The position numbers were made by a program, and so were the translations under genes. The notes beneath the pieces were generated by a model. It searched no databases. It was not told where the DNA came from and saw nothing but the letters and a program-made list of their open reading frames with translations. Shown here one piece after another: positions 50,501 to 62,816 of a stretch of 64,000 nucleotides of DNA. Where the stretch lies: the NCBI GenBank assembly GCA_006503535.1, contig QYRS01000005.1, forward strand, positions 372,001-436,000, given 5' to 3'. Source of the DNA: Arthrinium phaeospermum. Taxonomy: Eukaryota > Ascomycota > Sordariomycetes > Amphisphaeriales > Apiosporaceae. Each line of letters begins with the position of its first letter. The stretch's first letter is position 1.

Positions 50501-51296
50501 GAATTCCTAGAGCAGTTTGTAATGAGTTCAACAGCCCAGGACCGATCAATTGAGGGGCCAGTAGTAACTGGAAGGCAGAGAGAAGAAGGAGCGGGAGAAA
50601 AAAAAAAATCTCAAAAAATTCGGCTCCAGCATAGAATTTCCCCAAGGACTCGGAGTCTCCAGTCCAACCCAAGCAACAAGTCTTATAGGCAGGCAAGGGT
50701 ATAGGCAGAGAGCCCATGTAACAGGCCCAGTATGGTTAAACTGTCGACCCAGCAATTGCACACGAACAAGATCAAACGTACAGCCACCCGATGGAAACTA
50801 ATGAGCTTGGAGCTACCTGCTTGCCTTTGATCCTTTGTTAGCAGTATTTAATAAATAGCATTGCTTCCACGTCACATAGAATCGCACTACGGAGTACTGC
50901 CCTGGGATATAATAGGCAAGACGGGTTGGTGCAAGATGGCGTAGTGGACTGGTTTAATCAACCTAAAGAAAGAAGAGCCTTGATCAAGTTTCTCCCACGC
51001 CTCACGCCCGCTCCAGTCTGTCTGGACCCAGCGCCCCAATTCCAGCACTGGATCAAAGGCTGTTTTCGGTGACCCGACCCTTTCGTATGTGCACGCGTGC
51101 CATGCCTAGGTAGGTAGTACCTGCTACATACTTACCTACCTTACTTACACACTTACACCACACTTGCCTGCAATCATTTGGTTTTGATTCGATCATTGAA
51201 CCACTAAACCGGCTGGTTACATGGACTTTCAGTGTTGCTGCTCTTCGCCCGTCTGTCTACCCACCACCCCCCCGGAAAGTGAGAAGTGAGAGTGCA

Positions 51297-51331
<35 letters not shown>

Positions 51332-51898
51332 GAGAGCTAGTTCGCCCTCCTACTCCTACCATCCTAGGTCCCTGGTCTCCCCCCCTCGTCCCCTCAATCC
51401 TCCCACACCCACACCCACACCCACCAAGGACCAAGACCAAGACCAGCAAGCCAACACCTCATCTCACCTACCCTCCAGTCCCATCCCAACTTCTCATTCC
51501 ATCCAAAACGTTTCTTGTAACACCCACTGCACCTTTTGATAAGGCAAGCTCAAAGCTACCGTACCGCAACCTTCAGTCAGTTCAGCTCCAAGACTCGGAA
51601 ACCAGGGCTCAACACTCAATGCGAAACCTTCACGATACCTGGGCCCAAGTTGTCGTTGCTGCTGCTGCTGCTGCTGCTGTCAATTGATCGTTCCTCGACA
51701 TCCACACATCCCACCTGCACCTCTTATCGCGACCTATCGCAACCTTAGCAACCTGATAACGGGTCAATCAACAATCAACCATCACCAAGAAGGAACCCCT
51801 CCATCGATACCAATTCGACCCGCCTGCCACGCTCGACGAACAGAACCCAACCTGAAAGCGCATGGTGGGGTTGCCCTCACCTGGAGCCCAAGTGCAAG
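47573..51898. other. Gene-free stretch with promoter and leader of the C2H2/RING gene
   Basis: From about 51200 the sequence becomes CT/CA-rich with a GA tract, consistent with a long leader for the downstream gene. A weak spliced frame on the minus strand near 50050-50349 was considered and not accepted. No RNA gene is seen. Confidence 0.5.
51301..51328. repeat. (GA)14 microsatellite
   Basis: Uninterrupted GA dinucleotides in the upstream region or leader of the C2H2/RING-like gene. Confidence 0.9.
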
Positions 51899-53555
51899 AT
51901 GCCGCCTCGATCCTCGCTCACGTCGTCTTTTTCCATTGCCGATTCCACGAATGAGGTCGTTTGCCCGCTGCGAAACCAGGATGGCTCGAGCTGTCGCAAG
52001 CGTTGCCTCGGTGTAAGTACCTAGCTCTCGGCCTCCTTTTTATTGTCCCGACTTGGGGGTGGTGCTTGCCTCGTCGGATACGGCGCAAGTACACGATGCC
52101 CACCCTGCTGCAATCGATCTATGCGATGTGGTCCTCGTTTTCATGCACCCCGGATCTAACTGGAACTCTGCGCGATTGTAGGAGAAACGGTTCCGGTCAA
52201 TGCAGGAACACATTCGAAGGGCGCACCCAGAGCACTACATCTCCAAGCTGCCAGCAACCGAGGAAAGCTTCAATCTCATGGTCAATACCCCACCTCAAGA
52301 CCGATCTCAGCTGCCCCAGAACCAGCCAGCGGGCGCTAGCTCTCAGCAACACAACAACAACAACAGCAACAACAGAACTCCGGGAAGCGCACCGGGCGCG
52401 GTAGACCCGATCAGGGGATACCCGCTGGACCCGCGGATTACCTATTCTCACGACGACCCAAATGCCACCCCCGAGACCCCGAGGCGTCCGGAAGACTACA
52501 GCAATGGCCTGCTGCCAACTGCAAACGCAGCGGCCGCTCTAGCACAGCTAGGGCAGATGCACAAGTTAGAGCCGGATTGGGACTCCGGTGAAGTATACAA
52601 TACGCCTCACGTCTCGGCAGATAGCCATCTGATTGATCCCTCATTACAGGATTGGCAATCTGACAATGATGCCCGGAGGATACCGAGGACTACCATTGAG
52701 TTGCCTCCTATCCAGATTGACCATACAAGTGATTCTTTTCCTGCCTTGAACTCCTCTGCCCGGCAGCAGATGGACCTTCTTCCCTCAATTCTATCCAACT
52801 CCCCGCCCGGCCGCTCCTCCACCCTCCCTCCTTTGCACAGATCCCTTGGCCCCAACCGGCCGAGGAAGCAGTCTGTCGCCAAGCGCCACAAGAAGCAGAA
52901 ATCGCGCGGGACCGCTTCGGACTGGCTCAGAAGGATTCAGAACGACGAGCGGTCGAAACTGAGTGTAGTGGGGGGTATTGATCGCAAGGCACATTCTGTC
53001 GAACCCACTGCGGATTATGGGAAGCGGTGGGAAGACTTGATTGATGCTGCTGCATCTGCTACGGAAGACATAGAGGACGACAGGACTCCAGTAAGTCTCT
53101 ATCGACGTATTGATCCTGCTCTCCTAACGTCTCAGGTACCTCAATCCCCCATCTCCATCCATCGAACCTCTCTACCCCCCTTCCCACAGCAGAGCTTTCC
53201 AGGTTACCAGGCCTCGCCTCTTCAACAAGCCCTTACCCCACCGTCCTTTGCTCAAGAGGTGCCTGAGCCGTTTCCTTCTGTGGAGAGCGGAGAGAGCGGA
53301 GACAACTTCCACATCGGGACTGCTGGGCTGTCCGACTCGTCGCCAAGTTACTCAGCACAAGATGTCCACATCTACTGTGCTGCTTGTCAGCGGGCATCCA
53401 GGCTGAAGGAGTCGTATGCGTGCACAGAATGCATCTGCGGCCTATGCAGGGAATGTGTGAATGTGCTCATGGAGGAGCAGGGGGCCAGGCGGAAATGTCC
53501 CCGCTGCGCCACTATAGGTGGCAGGTTCAAGCCGTTCCAGCTTGAAATACGGTGA
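51899..53555 (+). CDS. C2H2-like and RING-like zinc protein
   Basis: Exons 51899-52012, 52182-53090 and 53136-53555 give 480 residues. If the last, 45-nt, intron is retained the protein has 495 residues, because that intron is stop-free and in frame. The N-terminal zinc finger is formed across the first intron: Cys residues in VVCPLRNQDGSSCRKRC pair with His in EHIRRAHPEH. A long Ser/Pro/Gln-rich middle contains the basic segment KRHKKQKSR. The C-terminus has a cysteine cluster with CAAC, CTECICGLCREC and CPRC, like a RING or related cross-brace. Combined C2H2 and RING elements suggest a nuclear regulator or E3 ligase, but no named orthologue is recognised. The ATG at 51899 begins MPPRSSLTSSFS. 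Confidence 0.87.
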
Positions 53556-55481
53556 TTTTTGTGCTGACCTCAGCTCGCCTCACCAATAAAGCCAAAAAGA
53601 AGCGTCACACCGCGTCAGCCGTTCGCCAGATACATGTCGAGTTTGGCCAGGCTGAACACTGGGCGGGGCATGAGGCTTGTTCGACCACGATAGTCAACTG
53701 TGTTGATTCGGGTTTCGTCAACCCCCCGCCAAACACCCTTACGACGCGGCCCAGCCGTGGGGCGAAATCTCGTTTACGGCTTTGAGCCGATATAGAGACC
53801 ATCGAGCTTTCTTCTTTGCACTATAGACCAAGATCGGTCATCAGTTTTTTACGTTGAATTTCAAGTTGCAGATCTTGCATCAAGGATAATGGCCGTGTGT
53901 CGTAAAGACACGGTTTGAATTTATGAAGACCGGAAGGCTCAGGCGTTATAAAAGGGGAAAGGGCTATATGGCGTTTTTCTTTTGGGGGCTTCACTACCTG
54001 GCTTTTGGCACCTTGTGTGTTTTTCACTCGACTTTTTGCATGGAAATGGTGGCACAGGAATATTCCCATAGGGTACGAGCGCCCATTTGTTTGCTCTTGC
54101 AGTAGCTTGGCCCGGTATCTCACGTTTGTTTGGAGGCAGCCAGATTTGCTGTACTCATCTGCTAGAGCCATTTTGGTGGAAGAGGGGGGGTATGATCTGG
54201 GCTACGAGCAGAAACTGCTGCGGCTGATACGTTTATATAGACATGTCTTCATGGAAACACTGTTCAAAAATGCAAGCAAGGTGGATTGATGTGGTTTCTA
54301 ATTCTTTTGTCTTGTTTTTGGCTCAGAAGTTGCGATGTGGCGAGCCTGCTAATTATGAACATCCGGTTCCTCAAGTTTACCGTCGGACCTCAAACTGCGA
54401 CTCGCCGTCCTGGACGTCGCGCTCCTCTTGATCGACCTTCATTACTTTAGAGTGCGGTGGTCCTTGGTCAATGTCCTTGAAGAACTGCTTGAGGGTGCCC
54501 TCATCTCCTTGTGCTTCTCCCTCTACCTAGTGATATGGACAGAACGGGTAAGCAGAGTTCTTTCTGTCTCGGATCAGCCGATAGAAGAGACCCATGGCGT
54601 ACCTTTTCGTTGTCTGTATTCCGACACCATCCAGTGATGCCCGATGCTGTTGCCTTCTTCTGTGTGTAGTAACGAAAGCCGACGCCTGTGGTTGCAGAGG
54701 GGAGGTCAGGTGACGTCAGAGGTATGCTATGTAAAGTAGGAAGAAGAGTATGTACTGACCCTGTACTCGGCCGTGCACGAGGAAATAGATCTGTTGGTCA
54801 AGATGCAGTTAGCACATGGTGGCTAGGTGAGCGGGTGCTGTTTGAGAGGGACATGTTATTTACTCTTTGGGCCATGGCTGGTGTCTTTCTGGTGATATCT
54901 ATCTGGTTGTGGATGTTGACCGTTTGTTTTTGATTCAAAATGGACAGGATGGGAAGCTATGGTTGCATTCCCACATTGTACCCCCAGTGTGCTGGATGGA
55001 GCCTTTTCACTGGAGCTGGAGCTGGAGCCGGAGCCGAGCTTGCTGAGCTTACTTCAATTACAGGTAAGCTACGGCAGTGCTCCAGCTACTACTACCACTA
55101 CAAGTACTGGCTTGAAGGTAACGAATTCCAGCGTACAGGTACATGTACATCAATACTTTACTTAGGGGCGGAATACGTAACGTAACGTAACGAATGCATC
55201 AATAGGGTGGCACGGTGGCACGGGTAGTTCCTGCGCTAAGGGGCCGATGGATCAAATCAATGGCCGGGGTAGTACAGACAGCGGGGAATCCTCGGCCAAT
55301 CACAATCAAACGCCGCGACCGAGAACAGAAGTCAATCAATCGCCTCCTGTACATCATCAGCAATCCGACAAAACCACCCGTCAACCTATCAACAACAGCA
55401 GCGACAACGCAGAGAACCATTCACGCATGCCATCTTTTTTTCTTTATTTTTTCTGTCAAGCTACCAGAACTCGCACACAAT
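53556..55481. other. Intergenic upstream of the Hep59-like gene
   Basis: The first part should be 3' UTR of the preceding gene. A good TATA element (TATAAAAG) near 53946 has no supported gene after it. The last 250 bases are probably the Hep59 leader; the frame there is open upstream of the chosen ATG. Confidence 0.5.
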
Positions 55482-56737
55482 ATGAACCCCGAAGCGGCCT
55501 CCGAAGTGGCACCCGAACCCCAAGTCCTGTTCCGTGGCAAAAAGCGCAAGGGTCAGTACAGGCAGCGAGCGACAGACGATGATGTACCAGCACCGACGAC
55601 AGAGGTCAACCAGAGCGGCGACGCCACTCGAGTAGATGGCACATCTGTTCCGTCCGTCGAAGAGCGGCCAACCGAAGCTACCGAGCCTGAGGCGCAAGCC
55701 GCCGCAGATGAAGAAGGTGTCTCTGTTGCCGAGCTCCTCCGCCGGCGCAATGCCCGAAAGTCACGTCTACGAGGAGTTGGGTTTGCGCCCCAAGATGCCC
55801 AAGGCAACAGCGGTTCCATTTCGTTCGAAGATGACTTGAGTCTCATGATCCGCGAGGAGGAGCAGAAGGCGGCGGTCGACATATCGGCCGGTGGCATGGG
55901 CAAGCGCTTCTCGGCGCAGACAGGCCATGTGGGCGAGCTGGTGAACAAGCATATGTAAGTCGCGCCTCTTCCCCGCCTCGCATGCCCTCCCTACAAGTAC
56001 TGATGGAGCAAGGGAGGATTATATAGCAGCCCAATTGGCCAAACGACATGCGCCTACTTCGCCGCAGCCGCCCTCGGCCGCCCAGTCTCGGTCACTTGAC
56101 CATGCCGCCAGTAGCAGTGCGCATGCAGTACCCAAACCAGAAGGCCACATCGCCATGCAAGGGAAGCTCCTGGAAGTCGACCTCGGCGACGAAGTACGCA
56201 ACCGGAACGCCAACATGACGGACCGCGCATGGAGGCAACTCCAGGGCGAAAAGATCGACGACGAAGCGCCGGCAGGCCCGCCCAAGAAGGTCCGCCTAGG
56301 TCGCGATGGCAAGCCTTGGCGGCCGCGGAACAGGCGGGATAGCGACGCCATCAAACGCGATCAGCTGGTAGAGGAGTTGATGCGAGAAAACAGACGTGAG
56401 TGGTCTCCCCCTTCCTCGTGCAATACATCCCAGTTCCCAAAGCTAACCCCACCTCCTTTTTCAAGTCGATATGTACGAGACACCGAAAGCACCGGTGGCC
56501 AGCACCTCAGCAGAAGATACTGCCGCCGCCGATGACCGCATCGCCGAAGAGTTCCGGAGAGAGTTTATGGATGCGATGGCTCAGAGGCAAAAGAGGAGGA
56601 AAGCGCCGGCGCCGGCTGCCAAACCTGGTGCCAAGAAGGACGAGGACGTCCTTAGGGGGCCCAAGTTGGGAGGAAGCAGGAATACACGCGCCGCGATGCG
56701 AGATCTCTTGTTGAAACAGGAGAAAGAAAAGCGGTGA
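55482..56737 (+). CDS. Hep59/C9orf78/Tls1-family splicing factor
   Basis: Exons 55482-55954, 56013-56395 and 56466-56737 give 375 residues. Early residues show FRGKKRKGQYRQR; then EEGVSVAELLRRRNARKSRLRGVGF, the signature of the Hep_59 family, followed by a conserved GKRFSAQTGHVGELVNKHMEDYIAAQLAKR block rebuilt across intron 1. The C-terminal third is Lys/Arg-rich and probably helical. S. pombe Tls1 and human C9orf78 are nuclear proteins that bind the Brr2 helicase and tune splicing, in yeast for telomere-silencing genes. The ATG used is MNPEAASEV; an upstream in-frame extension exists but reads as leader sequence. Confidence 0.93.
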
Positions 56738-58186
56738 TTGGATGGCTGTGGGCTGGCCGTCTAGTCGAGTCTCGATGGTTGGCACGGTCAAGACTTGACC
56801 ATGTTTTGGTGCCCACGCAGCGGTTTCTTTCGTCCCTCTCCGAGTTATTTTCTACTGGAACGCAAGCGACTTGGGGTTTTACGTCTTTTACGATTCTGCG
56901 TGTTCCTGAAATACGGATATAAGATATATATATTTCTTGGGTCATTTCATTTCTCGGTAATCGAGTGCTTAAAGCGCCTGCATTGTTTGTCACTTCAGGC
57001 AGCCAGGTGCAAATTATATATTTATGTATGTATACTTAACCAACACTTGTACCGTCTTTCCGTTCTACATATCCGACTCTTGAACATCCTCTGCACGGTA
57101 TCCTGGCGGAAATGGGGGGTTCGTGCAGTCACGCTCCATGCAGTGATCTTCCAGACGATGGTCGTCATATGCGCTTGGGCAGAATGGAATACCTCATTGA
57201 TGGGAACACTTGATGCCTGACAAATTATTATTCTAACCCCCCTCAAGCCAGAGGACCCTGTCATGGATGGCATTATGGCATCGTCGGTCTTCTGCTGCGT
57301 CGGGAAATCAGCCGAACGCCACCGAATGCCAAGACGTCACAATTCGTCCCGGGACGGCGAAATCTAACCAATCTGTATTTGGGTTGCAATATATCTGATT
57401 CAACCCACACGGCAGTGATCTGCAAGGGCCGGCACCACTGACCGTTGCAGAATCGCATAGCGTCCCAGATCCAGGACGTGAACGGTAGGGAATGACGTGC
57501 AGAACAGACATTTGCCAGCTAGTATGGCATGATGGAGGTGTGGAAATGGTGCGAGGGGGTGAGCGGGATTAGACCCCCATAGAGGTGTTGGGGTTTAATG
57601 AGGAGGAGAGAAGGGTGGATGGATGGGAGGGAAGAGAGAGACGGAGAGATCAAGCAACCGCCTGGCCGGCCATGTCATGCCAAGCCCAGCCCACGCGCGT
57701 TGCCAGAGCTGATTATCTCCTGTTGTTCTGCCCGCCGGCCCGTCCACCCACTCCGCTGTCCGCTTTGGCTACGGGCCTTGCAGTTCCATACAGCCCCAAA
57801 GAGAACCGGCGCGGGTGCGCAGCGCTTGGCAACGCGGGCCTCCTTACGCTATCTGGACAGCCATGGCGAGAGAATAGGCGCATCATGGCCAGAGTTGGGG
57901 CAAAAAAGTTGGAGAAAAAGCCACGGAAATTCTGTTGTCCATGCATGCATGCATGCCTGCCGGAGCTGGCTGTGGAGAAGAAGTCGTGAAAGAGGCTATC
58001 AGCCGTGTTTTGTCGAGGGGGGCGGGAAAAACGAATATGGATATGTATAAAGCCACCCGTCACCGGGAGGCTGGATAGTGGTTGGCTCATCAAGTGCGAC
58101 ACTCACTCATTGTTTGTCCATTTCTGTCTCTGTCCCTGTCTCTTTTGCCCTCCGTCGTCTACTATACTACTCAACTTGAAACAAGC
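56738..58186. other. Intergenic upstream of the endoglucanase gene
   Basis: It holds the Hep59 3' UTR (AT-rich around 56930-57040) and the endoglucanase promoter. No gene is seen. Confidence 0.6.
58046..58051 (+). promoter_or_regulatory. TATA box of the GH7 endoglucanase gene
   Basis: TATAAA lies 136 bp upstream of the start codon, a typical distance for highly expressed fungal cellulase genes. A GGCTAT word resembling an Xyr1/XlnR site lies shortly upstream near 57993. Function is inferred from position. Confidence 0.6.
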
Positions 58187-59546
58187 ATGGCTCGCAACGT
58201 GCTCCTCCCGGCCCTCCTAGCCGGCCTCGCCGCCGCGCAGAAGCCGGTAGGCACCGAGACGCACCCCAAGCTGACGACGTACCGGTGCACGGTCGCCGGC
58301 GGGTGCTCCGAGGCGACCAACTACATTGTGCTGGACTCGTCGTCGCACTGGGTGCACCAGGCCGACGGCAGCGGGTGCGGCGACTGGGGCAGCGGGCCCA
58401 ACGCCACGGCGTGCCCGACGGTCGAGGCCTGCGCCGAGGCCTGCGTCATGGAGGGCGTGTCCGACTACGGCACCGTCGGCGTCACCACCGAGAGCGACGT
58501 CCTCACCATGACGCTGCTCGTCGACGGCCAGACCAAGTCGCCCCGCATCTACCTGTTGGACGAGACCGAGGAGAAGTACGAGATGACCCAGTTCACCGGC
58601 GGCGAGTACTCCTTCGACGTCGACGTCTCCAAGCTGCCCTGTGGTATGAACGGCGCCCTCTACCTCTCCGAGATGGAGGCGGCCGGCGGCAAGAGCGAGT
58701 TGAACCCGGGCGGCGCCTACTGGGGCACGGGCTACTGCGACGCCCAATGCTACGTCACGCCTTTCCAGAACGGTATTGTAAGTGGTAGTCACTTCTCATT
58801 CTGACTTACCTGGGCCTCCCCTTTACGCTTCCCGCAGCATCTAACTCTCGCTCTAGGGCAACGTCGAAGCCAAGGGCGTCTGCTGCAATGAGATGGACAT
58901 CTGGGAGGCCAACTCGCGCGCCACGCAAATCGCGCCGCACACGTGCAACCAGACGGCCCTGTACCTGTGCGAGGGCGCCGAGTGCCAGGCCGAGGGGGTG
59001 TGCGACAAGAACGGATGCGGTTGGAACAACTACCGCCTCGACCAGCCCCAGTACTACGGCCGCGGCGGCGAGTTCACCGTGGACACGACGCGCCCCTTTA
59101 CGGTGGTGACGCAATTCCCCGCGGACGCGTCGGGCCAGCTGCTCGAGATCGAGCGGCTGTACGTGCAGGACGGCGTGGTGATCAAGTCGGAGACGGTGGC
59201 GAAAGCGGGCACGCCGGCCGTGGACAGCATCACGGACGAGTTCTGCGCGGCGACGGGGGCGACGCGGTTCATGGACCTGGGGGCGCTGCGGGAGATGGGC
59301 GACGCCATGGCGCGCGGCATGGTGCTGGCCATGTCCATCTGGTGGGACGCCGAGGGCGCCATGGTCTGGCTCGACGGCAGCCAGAACGGCGCCGGCCCCT
59401 GCACCCAGGACGAGGACAAGCCCGACGCCATCCTCGCCGCCGAGCCCGACCCGACCGTCGTCTTCTCCAAGATGAAGTGGGGCGAGATCGGCTCGACCTT
59501 CACCGGAAGCGTGCCGGCCAGGAAGCACCGGGCCTTGAGGAAGTAG
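58187..59546 (+). CDS. cel7B: Secreted GH7 endoglucanase (EG1 type, no CBM)
   Basis: Exons 58187-58777 and 58857-59546 give 426 residues. A signal peptide (MARNVLLPALLAGLAAA) ends before QKPVGTE, the usual mature N-terminus of GH7 enzymes. The catalytic motif EMDIWEANS follows the intron: Glu209 (nucleophile), Asp211 and Glu214 (acid/base). Other family marks are PCGMNGALYLSEM, GTGYCDAQC, CDKNGCGWNNYR and MSIWWD. The pattern is closest to Humicola-type endoglucanase I. The protein stops after the catalytic domain with a basic PARKHRALRK tail and has no linker or cellulose-binding module. It should hydrolyse internal beta-1,4 bonds in cellulose and mixed glucans outside the cell. Third positions are strongly GC-biased. 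Confidence 0.96.
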
Positions 59547-59572
59547 GGGGGGGGATCACCTCCAGGTACCAT

Positions 59573-59592
59573 GTATATATATATATATATAT
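59573..59592. repeat. (TA)10 microsatellite in probable 3' UTR
   Basis: Alternating TA just past the endoglucanase stop, possibly part of the polyadenylation region. Confidence 0.85.
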
Positions 59593-60171
59593 GTATAGAG
59601 CGAGAGGGAGACATGTGGCCAACTTTGTGAATGCACCACATGCTAACACATACCTCAGCAGTCGGATTTTGTATATATATATAAGATTGTCCATGAATAG
59701 TTGAAGATTTACCAACGAAGTCCGTGATCGACGCCGTAATTCCAAGCAAATCATACAGGTAGATGGGATAACTCTCGCCCACCATCGGAGCTTGTGGCGC
59801 ACGCTCTAAGACGCTCTGGATTAATGATGATGAAAGTACGGAGTACCATCGCATCATCGCAATCCACGAATCAAGTCCTATCCTTCGTCTGGGCTAAGAG
59901 GGTATTTCCCCCGCGTCTGACTTGTTGGGTTACACGGCACTTGCTGTCAGCAGTCAACTGTGTACCACCTATTGATCATATTAATAGAAACCCTAGAACC
60001 CACAAACTCGATCGGAGCTGGAAATGAAGGATGCGGAACCGAATCCTGGCATCAGATTTTGTTGGATGTATTTTTACCTACGCCGTGCAGGAGTTCAGAT
60101 TCCAGGATCTCGGTTGCCTACAGCATCGTCGTAGCGTAGTTGTACGGCATTTCGCAGATGGTGTGCAGGCC

Positions 60172-60193
60172 GACACACACACACACACACACA
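60172..60193. repeat. (AC)11 microsatellite
   Basis: Uninterrupted CA/AC dinucleotides in intergenic sequence. Confidence 0.9.
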
Positions 60194-61895
60194 GCACCAA
60201 GGGACGGTGCGAGACACAATGGCTTGCCATTGTCTTACTCCTACGATCTGGGGAGAGACACGCCGGCACTTCCGGGCAGAGAAGGCTGACTGGCAGCGTG
60301 AGACAATGGAGATACTGCGCTCACCACCATGTCATATGCCACACCACCTTGGCAGTCATGAGTCGGGTGGGTGGCCCGTCTGGCGACCGAGCTGTTGTTG
60401 GCCTACTGCCCGGCCTCCCCTTGCCGCAAAGAGTGGAAGAAAAGGCCAACAACCATTGAGAGCGGGATTTTGCTTGGGAGGATCGCAACATAAACCAAAA
60501 AGAAGAAGGGCAGCCTTCATCTTGCCATATGTAGGTAGTACCTGGCACCAACTTACATACCCTGCGATCAAGGTAGAGTTGGGAGCGATAAAGGAAAATT
60601 ACAAGCCGCCTGGCACGGAACGATCCTTTTCGAAGTTTCATGTTGCGAATGCAGTCATTCCTTCCCACCAACTCAAATGGCTTCCTTGGGATTGCATTGA
60701 ATTTGCATCCTGTTTCGAGTCAGTTTTTTTTGCGGGTGCAAACAGAAAAAGAGAAAAAAAAAAACAAAACAAAAAGCTCAATGCCGACAGATCCAGAGTG
60801 CATACAGAACACGTAAAATAAGCAAATCCGTGCCGCAACGTCGATCACACAGCCGTCGTAGCAGATCTATCGTACTGTAGGAGCTAAGTACTTATGTACC
60901 CGGGGCCCCAAGCATCAGGTTCCTGAAAACCCCTCGGGGCGGATAACCCTCGCGTAGATCCCTTTCAAAGTGGGGGTGAGTATACATACGTGGACGAGCT
61001 GGAGTCTTCGAGAACCACATGCCACAATCAGGATGGTTCATCTACGCCAGGGAGAAGGCTCACTACTAGTAAAAAAGTGTGTTATGCAGATGTGCACCGA
61101 AGCGATGGCACAACATGCGGCTGAGGTTGTTTTCAATGGCCGCTGGCTTGATCCTGGATCCCTGGATACCGGCACTAGTAGTCTAAGTAGTAGTAGCTTC
61201 TGTGAGAGTGTCATCCAGGGCTGAACGGGAACTCTCCGTAGTAGCCGTGCCATGCATGGATTCCTAAGTATTACCTAGTCCTCATCCAGGGAGCCAGGCT
61301 ACCTGTCTGCTCGTCCCTCTTACTAAAACCGGGGGCGTATGGCCTAGATTGAGGTATCAGTCGAACAACAGCATACCTCGTCTACGTCACACGTCACAAT
61401 GAGAAAGGACATCCATAGAAGGCATGAACAAAGCTATCATCATTTCTAAGTGTGACACACTGCTCTGAGTTTCATAGAACCACAGAAGTGGAGGCTGGCT
61501 AGGTACAACAAAAGAATGGGATGGATAGTATCAAATTGGAAGTACCATTGCTACCTCCTCTATGTTACGACCTCCAGAAGATATACTTCGCCAAGGACAA
61601 AGAAAAAGTGGCAGTGTTTGGTGATAGCCAGACATGTCCAGCTCAAAACACCCCCCAAATCCACGGATTGAACCTATGAACGCCTTATGGATGCTCGCCG
61701 CCAAGTAATCCCAAATCGCCCGGTAGTTCATGAATTGACAATGTCGCCGCAATTCTTTTGGTTGGCCTTCGGGCCGCATTGAAAATAAAATGTCGTATAA
61801 TTATGTACAAGTGAAAAGTCGTTAGAAAAAAAGCGCCCCCTCAAAACCAGAATAAAAGAGTGGATTGAGTTCCCAGGCTCCGGATCAGTGATTTG

Positions 61896-62816
61896 CTAGA
61901 TCCAGATCTCCTGTTGGTAAGACGGCTCTGGCTTGAAGAACGTGGCGAATAGAGTGTGCACTTCCGCCGCATACTCCTCGGCCTGAAGGCAGCAGAGACC
62001 CTTGGAGGCGAGCTCCTTCTGTTCCTCCTTCACCAGATCCAGCTTATCCGATACACCGTAGTCCTCCGCAATCTCCGTCACTTGAGCCAGCTCCTGGCCG
62101 AAGGGGTGGGTCGAAGGTGTTAACTCATGCCTCCTTGTCGACCGCTGTCGAACTGGCGGAACTGGCGTAGAAGCCGTCACGGATGGTGTTATGGAAGATG
62201 CAGACACTGGCGGGGCGATAGGTTTGCTTCGGCTGTAGGAAGTCGACGAGATAGATGTTGCCGTAGTCGATGTGGAAGAAGACCGGGACAAGGAGAAGCT
62301 ACCCTTGGAAGAGGCCGTGTGCAACGATTGGTTCGAATAACGAGCAGCTTGCTTTTGAGCCAAATTGTCGTAGGATGCCTTCTTGGTGTGAGAAGGGGCT
62401 CGCTTCGGAATCGAAGGGGCCTCGTTGACCCGGGGAGGCGCCTTTTGACCAGGAGCTGTAAAGTAACAAGACAGATGGTTGGGCTCCGGCGAGCTGGCAC
62501 GCTCCTCGACCGAGGCTACGTCAGGACTGGTAGGGGGCGAGGATGCGTTGGTATGAGCATCCGACTCATCATCCGAGGACTTGGAGTTTGATGACGATAC
62601 AGAGCGGGCTGACTGAGGATGGAGATCTGGCGCGTTGTACGCAAGCATATTTGTCGTGTGGGTGAGTTCCATAGGCGAGGATATCTTGTTGCGAATAGAT
62701 CCGGAAGACCCGAAGCCCCGGGTCACCGTGTTGCTGCGCTGCGGGGCGCCCGCATCTTTGAGGTCTATGGAATGCTGCTTTGAGCGCCGGGTGGTGAAAG
62801 CACGGGCGAGAGACAT
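61896..62816 (-). CDS. Conserved fungal protein of unknown function
   Basis: A single exon gives 306 residues from the ATG at 62816 (MSLARAFTTRRSKQ). The frame is open 13 codons further upstream from another ATG, but I believe the MSLARAFTT start is the one shared by fungal proteins of this type. The middle is Ser/Thr/Pro-rich and disordered. The conserved-looking part is the C-terminal 70 residues: HPFGQELAQVTEIAEDYG, an acidic helix (KEEQKELASKGL) and AEEYAAEVHTLFATFF. No signal peptide, membrane segment or known catalytic motif is visible. Confidence 0.82.
   Translation of the reverse strand: MSLARAFTTRRSKQHSIDLKDAGAPQRSNTVTRGFGSSGSIRNKISSPMELTHTTNMLAYNAPDLHPQSARSVSSSNSKSSDDESDAHTNASSPPTSPDVASVEERASSPEPNHLSCYFTAPGQKAPPRVNEAPSIPKRAPSHTKKASYDNLAQKQAARYSNQSLHTASSKGSFSLSRSSSTSTTATSISSTSYSRSKPIAPPVSASSITPSVTASTPVPPVRQRSTRRHELTPSTHPFGQELAQVTEIAEDYGVSDKLDLVKEEQKELASKGLCCLQAEEYAAEVHTLFATFFKPEPSYQQEIWI

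Larger units (their letters stand above)
59547..61895. other. Intergenic downstream of the endoglucanase gene
   Basis: It contains the endoglucanase 3' UTR with TA and CA microsatellites, one TACGGAGTAC copy (59837-59846), and at its far end the 3' UTR of the next gene. No coding frame is supported. Confidence 0.55.

Noticed and set aside
55215..55481. N-terminal extension of the Hep59-like protein
   Set aside because: The frame is open but the translated stretch is unlike the family; the ATG at 55482 gives a natural start.
58806..59857. 240- and 267-codon minus-strand frames
   Set aside because: They are antisense to the GH7 endoglucanase exon and have no motif; again a codon-bias artefact.
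61650..61750. tRNA-like T-arm on the minus strand
   Set aside because: The GATTGAA word resembles a reversed T-loop, but the flanking stem does not pair and no anticodon arm can be drawn.
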